Shown here piece by piece: positions 31,903 through 44,630 of a DNA stretch of 64,000 nt. The notes below the pieces were generated by a model that made no database searches, had not been told where the DNA came from, and saw nothing but the letters and a program-made list of their open reading frames with translations. Source of the DNA: Pilatotrama ljubarskyi. Lineage: Eukaryota > Basidiomycota > Agaricomycetes > Polyporales > Polyporaceae. Each line of letters begins with the position of its first letter. The first letter of the stretch is position 1. The stretch covers positions 602,012 to 666,011 of the forward strand of contig MU277672.1 in assembly GCA_022385805.1 (NCBI GenBank), written 5' to 3'. Both the position numbers and the translations under genes were made by a program.

Positions 31903-34900
31903 ATTGTCTATGATGTACAGACCAAGGCGTGAAGATAATACACAGAAGATATCCGGAGGCGTTGGGGGTCGTAAGCAAGATAGCCGGTCGTAAAACAATC
32001 ACTGGCAGCGAGGACACTTGCTATCGACCTTCATAGACTCGTCAATGACCGCGCGCAGAAGTCGTCTGGGGGCAACACACCTCATGCGTCACGATACGTT
32101 CCGGTTGGCTGCGAAGACAGTCAGCCACAGACAGATACCAAGAGAAGCACGAGATAACGCACGTATAATATCGACGACAACGACAGACCGTGCCCGTACC
32201 GGGAGCGCCGCAGGTAGAAGGATGGGCACTGCTATTGTAGCAGTCGCGGGAACCGCAGTCGATGTTTGTCTCTCCGGTGAACGTCAAGTGACCGCACTGC
32301 TTGGCCTTCCATAGGCGTAACTGACGATGGCACATCTAATAGGGGGGGCCTGAGTGATTGGATCATGAAACGGGATCTGGGAGAGGGGGGCTTCGAGGAC
32401 AAAGAGGGCAACTTACGACGAGCGCTATCGCGGTCGGCGGAGGTAGGAGGTAGATGCGGGCGCGGGGAGTGGGAGATTGTGGGTGGGCAGGCCGCAAGGC
32501 AGTTTATGTTCGTCGTCGCTGATCGAGCTTCGCTCGATTGCGATCGGGGGGATGTAGGTCCAGCCACGAGCCGAGTGTATCGTGGATGGAACGCGGTTGG
32601 GAGCAGGCTGACGAGCGTAAATCCGGGGGCAGCGACTGCACGGCCTGGCGAGAAGCTGGGGCAGGGGCGAGCCCTCGAACGGCTAACCGGCAGGCGGGGA
32701 TGCGACGGAGGCTGGCAAGAAACCGAAACGGACCGAGGGAGAGAAAAGGGGCTGAGCGAGGCTTTTACGGAGGACGATATGCATTTGTTGACTGGGCGGG
32801 GACGGACTGGGACGTGGAAGCGTAAAGGGGTGCTCCGGGGAGCCAGATGATCGTAGCATGAGGTGCACACGGAATACAAATCGATGGCGCGGGACAGACG
32901 AGGAGAAAAAGACGATAATGCATTTGTTCCCGCCGTCAGTTGCGCTGGAGAACTGTTGGAAAGAACAAGACGGCTGTTCGAATTCTCTCTGCAGAATCAG
33001 CACACAAGCCCGGGCTGCGGAAAATAACAAGACCCTTCAGATGGAAGCACCCGCGTGTTCTTCGGGAAATAGCGTTCCGCGGCTGTGTCCCTCCCCGCCC
33101 CGGACCCCGGCCACCCTGTGCCCCTTTTCCGGTACGCGTCCACCGCCGTGCAGGACAGTCCATCCTGCAAGATTGTACCGCCGCCGCGTGGAGTCGCTTT
33201 GGCTCGTCGCCAGGCGTATCGCGGCATCTGTCTCTCGCAGGTGCGGTCGAGTTTCCAGCTCACCCAAGAGCACCAAGCCAAGCTCGGATTTACTTCCGCG
33301 GCAGGGCAGCCCTGCGCTGTGATGCACTGATGATGCATGCTGGACTCAAACTCAACCAACAGGCTCATAAAGCCGCGTTCGGCAAGTCAATATTTCGCCC
33401 ACAATTGCGCTCAGAATTTCCCCGCTGCTTGGCTTAACGACCCAAGGTCATTCGTCGCCTCTCCGCTCAGCTCGGCATTGCTTCTCATTCGACCCGCTCA
33501 TCCGATTCAAGCGGCTTCTAACATGTGCCGTTTGGTCGTTAACGTCGGCCCAACCCGCAAACACGTTTCACCGTCCAGGAATGTGGCAACAAGCTCGCAG
33601 CGGCCGTTGTGCCTAACTGCTCGTGGTAGTAGAATGCCTTCTCCGCTTCGCATGCCGAGGCGCTACAGGGGAGACTCGTGGTTATTGACGTCTATTCCAA
33701 ACCTTCGACTTCGAGACTAGGCTCGATGCAGCGATTCCTTCATATGACCCCCCCTCCTTTCTCATGAAATTTATCATGACCTAGACAGGCATCACCACAC
33801 CGTGATTGCGGACTAGCAATCAGCCGCACGGACCCCCCGCCCTCCTCCCATCCACACTACGCCCCAGGCTGCATATCGCCCGACCATCCTTGCCGATAAT
33901 CGTCACTGGAATCAGCAAGCCTTCCCCGGCCTCCTCTACCTCACCGCCGCTGTGCCAACTCCCGCGTCGCTAGACACGTCTCCGAGAGCCTCGACCTCTG
34001 CCAGTCGGTCCCGCCGTTCAAATTGCATCAACGTTCGGTCGAGCCGTCGTCGGAGGTTTGAAAGTCGTCGTAAGGTCATGCACGTGCCTCTCTATCCACC
34101 CGCTTGTCTTCGTGCCGGATGCTGCGGTCAAAGGTCTCTTGGTCCCCGTACGACGGTCGCGGGCTGATGGGATTGTGGTGAGACTACCTTTGACTGAGAC
34201 TGCCACTCGCAACAACCCCAGCGCATCCTGAGCCTTCTTTTATACACGATCCGATATACAGAGCGTCCAAGCCGCCTTCACCTACGCAAAGATGATACGC
34301 TGCTGCTTCAACTCGATACTGCGTAAGACATCTTCGCGATGGTCGGCGCCGAACACGCCCAATTATCGCCCTGGGTTGCTACTGAGCACGCAAGTGCTTG
34401 TCCAGCGACGTCGAGATTCAGCACTGTCCCTCAGCTTCCAGACGAGTGCCCACCTTCCCAAAGGCTCGACCCTGGCGCAACATACTCAGCAGGTGACAAA
34501 CCCCCCACAATCGTAGTACGTGCTAGCCGGCCAGTTCCATCTACCCTTCATGTCCGCTCGCTCTTCCGTCTGTCGACGCGTCCTCCTAGAGTAGTGAAAA
34601 GACCTCATCTATTCCCTCGCTACCTGGCTGGCTTGGGCATCGCTGCCTGAGATTAGTTGCGTTCAAACATCTCATTGGTCGAGGCTAGTCTCCTGTGGTC
34701 GCCCAGTATAGAGAACCATGCCCGACCACAGGCCGCCATCGAGCACCGATGAATCTCTGCCATATCCGAAGAACACCCTCTGACGGAAGTTCCGGGGTCG
34801 CCTCAAGCAATATCCCGACATCTCGTACAACACCCGGCTGCCTGGAAGCACGGGCTCACGTGCACCCACGCAACGCCGCTTGTTCCCAGTGTGCCGACTT

Positions 34901-36416
34901 TGCCTGGTACCCCCAACTATAGCCCCTGCGCCGTACCTAGACAAGTCAGAGTAACGCGAAGGCTTCGTCAGCCCCTCCGGTGTGGTCTTCCACTTCGTCC
35001 CGTGGATTCCGAACCATCCGAACGCCTTCGTGCTGGATTGTTCCGTCAGCTATTTTGACAGCGGTATCAAGGAGTTCCCACCAGCTTTGGAGCGTAGCTC
35101 TCTGCATGTTATTACGTCGGACTCCCAGGCATCGTGGCGCGGCGGCAACCGCCGCTGCGCATTGAGCGGACGTACACTGACCGGCCGAACGTCACGGATC
35201 GCAAGCAGTCGACGTCCCTGAGGACATTGCTGAGATATGTTTCTTCTCGACAAGGGCGGTTTGTATATTCCAAACTCAGCGACTCGGGTGTGTCCTTCTT
35301 CGGTTAGGTTTCTACGGGGTCCTGGCTGACACCACACCACATCAAGTTCGCGATTATCTTCAGCCATATCTGGACGCCGCTCTGCACTTGGAGCAATCTC
35401 ATGTTGGGCTAGCAGGCGAACTCGCGTCACCCAATACGTACACATTGCCCCCGTGCGCTCGTCTCGTCCAAAAGCGGTCAGCTTAGCGTCCCCGACAACA
35501 CCGTCCCTACGTCCTCAAGTCCTCGCAGGGCCCGAGCCCCGCTCCTTTCGCACGTCTCTCGCCGCGTCCTGCAAATACACAGAAGCACGCGGATATTCAC
35601 CGCTTTGACAGCCGAGGGTTGCCGGAGAACCCCAGTAGGATCACACCCTCTCCGCTTCTCCCGCTGGCAGATCTTACGCACGACAGAAGATGGGCGATCT
35701 GCACCGGCGCGGCAGCGGCCTGTCTTTCTGTCATCCCGTCCCAGTCACGCCTCCCTTGGCACCTCCTGTCGATGCACACCGTCATACGATGGACCCGTTC
35801 TAGCCCACTGCAAGACTAGGGTGCATCCGCACCATCTCAGCACGCGTGGTATCCACCCGGGCGCGATCACTGCCCTTCCCGCACTGGTGAGCTGCGTCTG
35901 TGGCCTGCGGATCTTCTCACCAGCTGCGTTAGGGCGGCTCGATAAGGCTCCACTTGGGGCCTGCGTTTCTCACCGGGACCCTGCTCGCGCCCCACGAGAA
36001 AAGCGCGGGATTTGTCCACGGATACGAAGTCCTCGGACGGACAGCCAGTCGCAGCACGGTGCGGAATTCTGACGGGTGTCCTGACCGCGCGTTCGCGCCC
36101 GCTTCCCAGCCTTTCTATTGACGCTGCGAACCTTCGCTGAGTTTTGCGAGGAAGAACGCCGGTCAATGTCGCGCTTGCTTTGCCAGGCGCCCCGGGATGC
36201 GCGACATTTAGCCAATGGAACATGTCGTCCCCAGTGTATTACGTTCGAAACGGGGGACGGAGGCGAAGGAGTGCCTGAGTCACACTGGGCTGCGGACGCT
36301 GGCCGTGGAGAAGGGAGCGTATATTTACAACAGAGATATTAGACCGCGAGGGTGGTAGCAGAAGACAGCATTTACGACTAGGACCCATTGTGACGAACAA
36401 GAACAGCAAGCCGACG
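31903..36416. other. Gene-poor 4.5 kb stretch with possible gene relics
   Basis: Between the stop codons of XPD and YME1 I find no intact gene. About 32340-32850 is purine-rich on the plus strand. Around 34780-35270 there are short open blocks with C/G-ending codons, for example KQYPDISYNTRLPGSTGS and GVVFHFVPWIPNHPNAFVLD, in different frames and broken by stops; they look like remnants of a coding sequence I cannot name. A possible TATA-like run (CTTTTATACACGA) sits near 34238. No long direct or inverted repeats, transposase or reverse-transcriptase motifs were recognised by eye. Confidence 0.45.
34780..35275 (+). pseudogene. Possible decayed coding remnant, identity unknown
   Basis: Three short blocks with strongly G/C-ending codons lie in different plus-strand frames: about 34795-34950, 34955-35220 and 35155-35305. 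Each ends at a stop codon and no GT-AG pair joins all of them cleanly. The middle block begins EGFVSPSGVVFHFVPWIP. The codon bias resembles real genes nearby more than random intergenic sequence. No family recognised; it may equally be chance. Confidence 0.25.
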
Positions 36417-39400
36417 CTATGAAGTCTCCTTTTGCAGCTTCGACAGATCCTCCTTGATGACCTCGTCAATGTTCCGGATCGGCTCGCCCTTGATGACCTT
36501 TTGCACCTCCTCGGCGTCGAGCGTCTCGTGCTCCACCAGCGCGTTGGCAAGCTGTAAGTTTGCAAACGAGACAACACAACGGTCGGCCAAGAGCACGTCA
36601 GCAGATGCGCCAGAATCACGGACACAGATAGGAAGTACGGACCCGATGAAGCTCGTCAGCTTTAGACTTCAGGAGTGCGGTCACTCGTGACTCGCCCGCT
36701 ATCAGGAGACTGCGGTGCCACAAGGGCGAAGAAGACATAATCAGCCAATGCCTCGCATGGTCCCACGCATCACTAGTGGCCAGATCACCGAAGGTGACGC
36801 CAGAGAGATGTACGCGAGCGCAGAGGAGGGACGGGAGGAAATTCCCCGCGGGATCACATGGAGGTTTACGTACCTGCGCACTTCGTCTTCTATTTCGTCC
36901 TTCTTCTTGGGACTGATGGTGTCCTCCCTATCGCTCAGGTATACGGGTCCAATCTTGTGAGAGTATCCCCAGTTCTAGGGGGGAAATGACGCAAGGAAAA
37001 GCGCGTCAGCCATATTCATAAGTGGGCCCCGCAGAACATGCTCACCTTGACCATTGCTCTCGCGGTCCTCGTAGCGTGTTGCAAATCCGAAGACGCGCCG
37101 CTCGTCACGTTCTCTGGCCCATAGACTGAAGGCAGTTGCCGAAATGGCATAGCGGTCAGTATTCAGGGAGACGCCTATCCTGCAATTCGATAGCACGCAC
37201 CCAGCTCTTCGGCCACACGGCCGCCCATGCACACGTCAATTTCGGCCAGATACTCCTTCAGCGAGACTGAATAACGGTCGTCCTTGGGCAGTTGGCTAGT
37301 CTACAACCACCATACAGTCAGTGGGATCCTCCGCAAGAGAATTCCGCGATGTACGTACGATACCGAGTGCATGACCCCGAGGCACACAGGTAACTTTGTG
37401 CAACGGCATCGCGCCCTCCGTGTAGAGCGCAACGAGTGCGTGTCCGCCCTAGAAGCTCGGCATTCAAACCAATTGCTGACACAGCACTGAAAGGGGGTCA
37501 CCGACCTCGTGGTAGGCCGTCATCTTCTTCACTTCCTCGCTGATGAACGACGTCTTCCGCTCGGCTCCCATGATGATGCGGTCCTTGGCCCATTCGAAAT
37601 GCTTCAAGTCGACAGCCTTCGCGCCGTCACGAGCAGCCTTGACAGCAGCTTGGCTAGAAGGCGTGTCTCCTGTCAGCGCGGCCATCAAGCGAGGCGGCCG
37701 TAGTAGGAACTTACTTGACCAAGTTCTGCAGGTCCGCACCCGAGAACCCGACAGTGCCCCTGGCGAGAACCATGGCGTCGACCTCTGCGGACGACGTAAT
37801 GAGCGTGTGAGCGGCCGGCACGCCTAGGCAAGCATGAGAGGGCTTTACCAGGCGCAGTGGTTACGTTCTTCATGTGATGCTGCAGGATCTGGACGCGGCC
37901 GCGAACGTCGGGAAGCGGTACAGCTACGTGCTTGTCGAAACGGCCAGGGCGAACCAGGGCACTGTGGAAGCCTCGTCAGGGGCAGCAGCGCGTCACGGGG
38001 CAAAGAGACGTACGGATCTAACGACTCAGGGAAGTTCGTTGCTGCAATGACAATGATGCCCTCGTTCTGCAGGAAACCGTCCATCTCCACGAGCAGCTGG
38101 TTGAGAGTCTGTTTCATGTAATGTTGGTCGCGGCTAGACCGCTTGCCACCTATAGCATCCAGTTCGTCGATGAAGATAATGGCAGGTTGCTTCTTCCGCG
38201 CAGCAGCGAAGAGTTCTCTGACACGCTTGGCACCCACGCCGACGAACATCTCGTCGAACTCAGAGCTAGTGAGAAGTCGCAGTCAGGCCTTCAGTCTAAC
38301 ACCAGATGGCGGGTGCACCTTACCCCGAAGCGAACAGGAACGGCACTCCAGCCTCTCCCGCAACAGCACGCGCGAGCATCGTCTTACCTGTCCCAGGAGG
38401 GCCAGTGAGCAGGATGCCCTTGGGAAGCTTCCCGCCCAGGGTGCCGAACGATGTAGGGTCCTTCAAGAATTCCACTATGTCTTGCAATTCCTACCAGGTT
38501 AAACAGTTGAGTGATAACTTCTCCTGTGAGCGGGAGATGCACGTACGGCCTTCGCCTCGTCCACGCCGTGTACGTCGCTGAACTTGTACGTCTTGGCCTG
38601 AATGGGCTCGAACTCCGCTTGGCGAGGACCCGCTTTGAGTAAACCCGAGTTCTCGACCCATAACGACAGTACCACGAGCACGACTGAGCGGTACACATCA
38701 AAATATTGTTTGAAATGACGTACAACACAAGAACTTACAGAATGCCACAAGCGCAGCCGATATTAGGAAGCGCGCAAGTCGTAGGAAGATAGCCCCTTTC
38801 GCTATTGGAACAGTTGGTCAGCGGAAGTAGGTCAATGCAATTAAGTGAGAAGCAAGAGCGCAAGCAGCACGGCGGCCGCTCACGAAGACGGACTTTGCCC
38901 AGAGCAGTATTTACACGTCGTGGGGCCAATCACCGGATGATGCACCGGCTAATTGAGCAGCTCATGAGCGTACAAGGCAGATTGACGGCAACCTTTGATC
39001 TGGATGTCCTCCGGTCCTCTTCCGGTAGCAGTATGTCTGCTCGGCATACATGGCATGCCATTCTAACTCGGCGTCGGGTAGACTCTTCACGTACGGACGA
39101 TGATCCCGCCAATGACGGCGGTGATTATTTAGAAGCAAAGAAAACAACTCACGTTCGGCCAACGTCACGACGATAGGGTTCCCAGGGACCCCAGTACCGC
39201 GACTGAGGGCATTCCCAAGGGCGCTGAAGTCCGTGTGTATTGAGCGGGCCGCTACCGCTGGGCCAGACAGAACCTCTTGTGCGGCCTGTTGGCTTGACGT
39301 AGGAGGTGGCGATGACGTTGAGGGCGCAGAGTCCGAGGCAGCAGTCGACGAAGGGTGAGGAGCGGAAGCAGCAGCTGAATCAGAAGCAGTAGACGCGACT

Positions 39401-40017
39401 TCTTGGGCATGCTGTGAGAGACCGGAAGTAGCAGCGGCGGATGAAGCAGCCAAGAGAGTATCCCGTCTTCGCACAGCGGCGTTGATCGACGCGTCAAGGC
39501 CGAGTTCCCGCAGCGCAATCAAGTACAGTTTGAAGGCAGTATCCGAGCGGATGAGGGGATGCGAAGGATGCTGCTCAAGATAAGCTGACAAGCTCGTTGC
39601 ACAGGGGAGGCTACTTACAAATTCGCATAGCCGCTCCCACCTCGCCACTACTGTGTCCAATCCCGGCTTCGCCTTGGTGGCCACTAGAGCTTCGAAAAGC
39701 GCAATCTGCTTCTCCACGTCATTCGGGTGAGCATCCGCCTCGGCCTCGAGCTTGGATATATTCGCGACGACTGCAGGCGAAGGCAGTGGGTTTGGCTTGC
39801 GGAAGAGAGACGCGAGAGACAACACTCGAGAGTGAACAGTCACCGGGGGTCTTTGAGAGGGCAAACCGATGCGCGGTAGTGAAGCAGTCCTAGGAAAGCT
39901 GGAAAGCGAGCGGAATGCCGGTAGAGATAGTGGTGGCGATCGAAGGGGGCGCACTTGGGCACAACATGTACCCAACCTAAGGAACTGTAGGCGTGTCCTC
40001 TTGTCAGTGGCGTTCAT
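36417..40017 (-). CDS. YME1: Mitochondrial i-AAA protease YME1 (FtsH family)
   Basis: About a dozen exons encode a membrane-bound AAA metalloprotease facing the intermembrane space, which degrades misfolded inner-membrane and IMS proteins. The N-terminus is a basic presequence ([16 protein letters not shown], later [15 protein letters not shown]). A YME1-type N-terminal domain follows ([19 protein letters not shown]), with a Ser/Ala-rich linker. [19 protein letters not shown] leads into the transmembrane helix ([17 protein letters not shown]). The AAA domain has [19 protein letters not shown], Walker [17 protein letters not shown], Walker [16 protein letters not shown], and sensor motif [20 protein letters not shown]. 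The zinc site HEGGH is split by an intron: the upstream exon ends TAYHE and the next starts [13 protein letters not shown]. The C-terminus matches family length. One intron (about 39153-38805) is near 345 nt, far longer than the rest. Confidence 0.95.
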
Positions 40018-40759
40018 GTACAGATTTCCTTTTGGCTCACAGCTGCCATCGACATCGTCGACCGCGACGCCAAGCGGCCTTTCCGCGGGCAATCTAGTAG
40101 ACGTCGAGAGTTGGATGGTCGGACAGGTACGGGTAACGGCGAGAGTGTGAGGCAAAAGCTGCGAATGGCCTTGCGCAGGGACGCTCACGCGGTCGGGCGG
40201 CACGTGCGTTACGCAAGCCTTTGGCGCCTATTTCGGGCGGAAAGCGCCGAAGAGTTGTGGACGCATGGCTAACAATCATCATTTCTCCACGACCAGCATG
40301 GCTATGCAACTATTCTCATTTGTGCGCCGCCACAGGGTACCGATATACTCTCCCCAGTGTATACACCGTGGTCTCACATACTGGATCTGGTGAATGCTAA
40401 TGGCGGACTTCCTGGCTGATAATACTATCGCGCTTCACGAAGCGCGCCCGCCTTCCACTCGGCTGTTTCCTGTGAAAACCCATCAATGCAACGAGTTTCC
40501 GTCTGCCTCACCGGCCTTCTACCTCGCTCCTTCCAGCTGTCCGCGCTCTCGCTGTCGATCACTCTGGCGAAGTGCATGAAAGCTCTGGCCGTCTGTTGAC
40601 AAGCCTATACACTGGAACAAATATTTGGGTGTTGTTACATTGGGCTCACGCGGAAGCACGTTCCTAGCGTGCTCCTCATGACGTCGATCGCGCCTGCCTT
40701 TTCTATCTGAACGCCAGACGCCACCCAACCTGTAAATCGACCCTTTGACTTGCACGCCC
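40018..40759. promoter_or_regulatory. Divergent promoter region, YME1 / DUF726 gene
   Basis: 742 bp between two divergent start codons. Contains ATGATTCTCATTTGTG-type T-rich sequence but no coding signal or clear TATA box on either strand. Confidence 0.5.
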
Positions 40760-42619
40760 ATGTCAGACAAGAGCGACTTGACGAGAGTTGCACCTCCGAA
40801 GGAGCTCAGCGATGCAGACTGTCGAGCTGTGTTCGACCGGCTCTCACGTCGCCTTGCCAACTTCCGCAACACAGCAGAATTATACGCCAGTACAGAAGCG
40901 TACTCCGTAAATACGCAGGCCGCGTTTACCCTAAAGGATGCCTTCGTGAAGGCCCTCAACGACTGGGCGCAAGAGACGTTGAAGAACATATGGCTCGCAT
41001 GTCGTGAACCAGGCGGAGGTGTGCGATATGACTAGTTAATCCATAAGCCATTGAGTTTCCACTGACTCTTTCTCTCTAGGCGACCCTCCGCGGCTCGATC
41101 CTCTTGCCGACACTTCCACGGCCGGCCTTCCACCTTTGCCATCTCAGGAGCACCTCGCACCGCTCCTGCACACCGTCCTGCTTCTGCATGTCACCGCAAA
41201 CAAAGAGTACTCCAGCCGTACCCGCACCTTCCTCATCTCGATCGGTCCGGTCGACGAGGAAGTCGTCGCAGCGACGCTGAAAAATCCACAGCGCGCCATC
41301 GAAGAAGCAGGAAAGAAGACAGAGGCTGCGCGGGAGGACCACGCGCGGAAAAGCAAGATGCTGCGTATGGTAGGCATGGGCGTCGGCGCCGTTGCCGGTG
41401 GCGTGCTCATCGGGGTCACGGGCGGCCTCGCTGCACCCGCCGTCGGCGCGGGAGTGAGCACCGTATTGGGGTGGCTTGGGGTCGGAGGGACCGCAGTGGG
41501 CATGCTGGCGAGCGGCTTGGCAGGATCGTCTGTAGTGTGCGGGGCTCTTTTCGGCGCCTATGGGTCCAAGAGGACCGCGGCCGTGGTCGGCGAATATACC
41601 AGAGAGGTCAGAGACCTCGCCATCAAGGCGGTGCATGAACCCAAGGAGACGATGGCTGCGAGGTTATGCGTCACTGGCTGGTTGGAATCGCCAGACGACG
41701 TCACGGCTCCGTGGACAGTGTTCGGAGGAGATGATACGTTTGCATTGCAATGGGTAAGAATCCACGCTGACTGCTATCATCAATTCGTCCGGCTGATAGA
41801 GTATGCAGGAAGTCGAAGCACTACAGGCCTTGTCCACGGCCCTAGTAGACCTGATCAAGGCGCAAGCCATGCAATACATCAAGGGCCAGATCATCAAGCA
41901 GACAGTCTTGGCCGCCCTCCTCTCCGCACTATCTCCCTTGTCATGGATGAAGATTACCAAAACCATCGGTAGGTCCGCCCGTCCATACGTCGTCCGGCTA
42001 CTCACCGAGCGCTTCTGTTCTAGACAACCCATGGATGCACACCAAATCGCTCGCCGCAAAGACCGGGAAGGTCCTAGGCACGCTCCTCGCCGAACGCGTC
42101 CTCGGGAACCGCCCGATCACGCTCGTTGGGTACTCCCTCGGCTCGCTCGTCATTTTCGAAGCCCTTCAGCACCTCGCCTCCCTCCCGCCCTCTCAGACTC
42201 TCGGCCTCATCCAAGACGTCTACCTCTTCGGCAGCCCCGTGTCGACGGACCGCGCGCAGTGGGCTGCGATCCGCCGTCTCGCAGCCGGTCGCGTCGTTAA
42301 CGGCTACGGCTCGGACGATTACGTCCTCGCTGTGCTGGCGCGCGTGTCGGGCATGAACTGGGGCGTGGCAGGATTGGAGCCTGTTGAGCTCCAGGGCGTG
42401 GAGAACGTCGCCTGCGATCAGGTTGACGGGCATTTGAAGTGGCGGGGCATGATCGGACAGTGTCTCGCGCAGTGCGGCGCATCGGGCGTCGATAAGGCGG
42501 AGGTCAAGAGGCAGCTCGAACGGAAGGCGACCAAGATAGGAGAGGAGATGGATATGACCGAAGAGGACGCAGAGCGGGCTGTGAAGGCAGGACCGGACTC
42601 GGATACAAGCTTGGCTTAG
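40760..42619 (+). CDS. DUF726 / TMCO4-like membrane hydrolase
   Basis: Four exons give about 545 residues of the DUF726 family (human TMCO4, yeast Mil1/Yfl034w), predicted alpha/beta-hydrolases anchored in membranes. After a soluble helical N-terminus (MSDKSDLTRVAPPKELSD), a charged helix precedes a Gly/Ala-rich double hydrophobic segment (VGAVAGGVLIGVTGGLAAP, then GGTAVGMLASGLAGSSVV), the membrane hairpin typical of the family. The catalytic-type nucleophile elbow is LVGYSLGSLVIFEAL; a later VYLFGSPVSTD and the histidine in DQVDGHLKW could supply the acid and base. Yeast Mil1 binds the AP-1 adaptor in Golgi-endosome traffic; the enzymatic activity of the family is not established to my knowledge. 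The ATG at 40760 is the first in frame. Convergent with the LEA2 gene. Confidence 0.9.
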
Positions 42620-42809
42620 CGGTGTTACATGAATGCCGTAGGCATCCAGTATCTTCACTGGCTTTGTATAGTTGGCTGGTCTATCGTGTGACACAATGCG
42701 ATTAAGCAGTATATTGATAGCAAGGGAAACTAGTCCGTGAGCACTCGTCTAGCAAAGTACGTAGTCCGTCCGAGCGCGAAAGCATGGGTACCGACGAGAG
42801 CAAAGTCCA

Positions 42810-44026
42810 TTACAGCAGAGCTTCCAAAGCGCCGAGGTTGATGCCCAGCTTATTCAGCAAGTCCTGCATGCGCATTTGTTTCGTTGAGTAAGTCTTCGTG
42901 GCAAGGCAATGTGACTAGGCTTACCTGGAGCTCACTGCCGACATTCTGCAACGGGCACGAGAAGTCCACGTTCTCCGTGATTGTGTGGCTGATCGGAATT
43001 TCAAAGATCTTGAGGCCAACCTAGCGTTCGGCGCAGTCAGCCTATGCACCGCTTACGGATCCCACAAGTCAACTCACGTCGACGTAGACAGTAACAGACA
43101 CTTGTGACCCAGAGCTACCATCAAGACCGCAACGCTTGGCAAGGTCGAGGACGACAGCGCCACTGGGGTCTGATGTGGCGTTGTATGCGATGGTGACGGG
43201 GAACGTGAAGTTGGTCTGCTCGTTCTGCTTCAGGTCGATCTTGCCCTTGTATCCGGAGCCAATCTGCGTGTTGTTGATAGGATACATCACCTTCGCGTCG
43301 AGCGAGGAGATGACGACCGGGAAGTAGTTCGGGTTATTGATGCTGTGCATATGTCAGCATTGGTAGAGGGCAGCACGGGGGCTGCTGGGGACGTACCTGA
43401 CGTTCACGGGCATGCCGAGACTGATGCTCTCCGTGTCGGAATCAATCTTGAATGTGTTGAAGTCCGGGGTCGGCTTGCCGACGATGATGTTCGGTGGACG
43501 GAGCCACTGTACGGCCATGCAGTGAGCACGAGGGCACGAACAGCAGAGTTAGAGTTGGACGTACGAGAGCAAGGGACAGGACGATGCTGATGAGGAGGAA
43601 GACGAAGATCATGACCGTGCAGCAGAAGAATCGGCCAATGCAGCTGGCCCGGCTCCCCTTTGTCCACATCTCCCCTTGGTGGTCGTACCGCCATCTCCGG
43701 ACGTTGCGTGAGGTCCTACGCGGCACATGAGCATAAGCGTCTGGATACATTACACAGGTACAGACAATATAGACTCACTTCTCGCCCATGGGGACGGGCA
43801 CGCCGACAGCGTCGTCCCCCTGGTCCCAGCCGCTCCTCGGCCCAGTGTTGGCCTCCTTCGCCCTCCCGGCGACGTCATACTCGTCGCTTGGTGTAGCGTA
43901 CCCTCCTTGATCATATGTCCTGTGCGCCGCCTGCTGCTGCTGAACCTCGTACGGGTTGAACGGAGCATCCTGGTACTGTTGCTGCGGATACTGGCCGCCA
44001 GCATACGGGTCGCTGTATGTGATCAT
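42810..44026 (-). CDS. LEA2-domain membrane protein
   Basis: Five or so exons encode about 330 residues. The cytoplasmic N-terminus is Gln/Tyr/Pro-rich (MITYSDPYAGGQYPQQQYQ), then a single transmembrane helix (FFCCTVMIFVFLLISIVLSL) preceded by a basic patch and Cys residues that could be palmitoylated. The external part is a LEA2 (NDR1/HIN1-like) domain: PVNVSINNPNYFPVVISSLD is the LEA2 signature, with N-glycosylation-type NxS/T sites (NVSINN, NFTFP, NATSD). It ends GINLGALEALL. LEA2 folds are beta-sandwiches thought to bind lipid or other hydrophobic ligands; yeast Vac7 and Tag1 belong here, linking the fold to vacuole membranes and PI(3,5)P2. Membrane location in this fungus (plasma membrane or vacuole) cannot be told. 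Confidence 0.86.
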
Positions 44027-44630
44027 CTCTCGTGATGTGGGGTGGTCGTGAGGCGGGCAGTCGTTAAGTCAAAGGCAGAGGCAGAGGTGCAGGAGGATCG
44101 AGTCTCAGAGTAACGGAGATGGACGTGTGAGCAAGGAATGGGGCGACCTGCGCACGCTGAGAGAGGAGGGGAACTAAGGACGTGCGAGAGCGGTCGAGTA
44201 CAGCCTTGGTGTAGCCGTCGTCCGCCGCAGTCGGTAGGAGCGCCTTGGTGGCGCTGCACGTGGCAGGATACTTGCACAACTGTGTAAGCGCTGGCTCGCT
44301 TCAGCGACGCATCCTGCTGGAATTCGGTGTATACTGCAATATTCCCTTTTCCTTCAGGGTCGAACGGTACAAACAAGCCAATCTGTGCCGCGTATCACAT
44401 ATTCACGTAGCCAGAGTGTGAGCAGATATGGCGAGGCTCGCAAGACCTGGTTATATGCGCCTGGTACATGCATTCGAAGACACTGCGAGAAGAACGTCAC
44501 AATACAAAGAAATCAGAACGGGAGAAGCCAGAACCAACTAACAAGGAGACCTAGAATAGCATGCTGAAAGGCAATGGGGACGTCGGACATCGTGTGCACG
44601 CCGAGCGGACGGTGACGCCGTTTGAGGCCG
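44027..44630. other. Spacer between the LEA2 gene promoter and the RING gene 3' end
   Basis: About 600 bp. A minus-strand open stretch near 44370-44270 (FVPFDPEGKGNIAVYTEF) has a coding look but no start or splice context I can support; it may be a leader exon of the LEA2 gene or chance. Confidence 0.4.

Noticed and set aside
32232..32879. 215-codon minus-strand and overlapping 161-codon plus-strand frames
   Set aside because: Both are low complexity and follow from strand base bias; no domain, no orthologue-like motif.
38805..39176. 123-codon plus-strand frame in the long YME1 intron
   Set aside because: Most of it is antisense intron sequence and no motif is seen; kept only as a remark on intron length.
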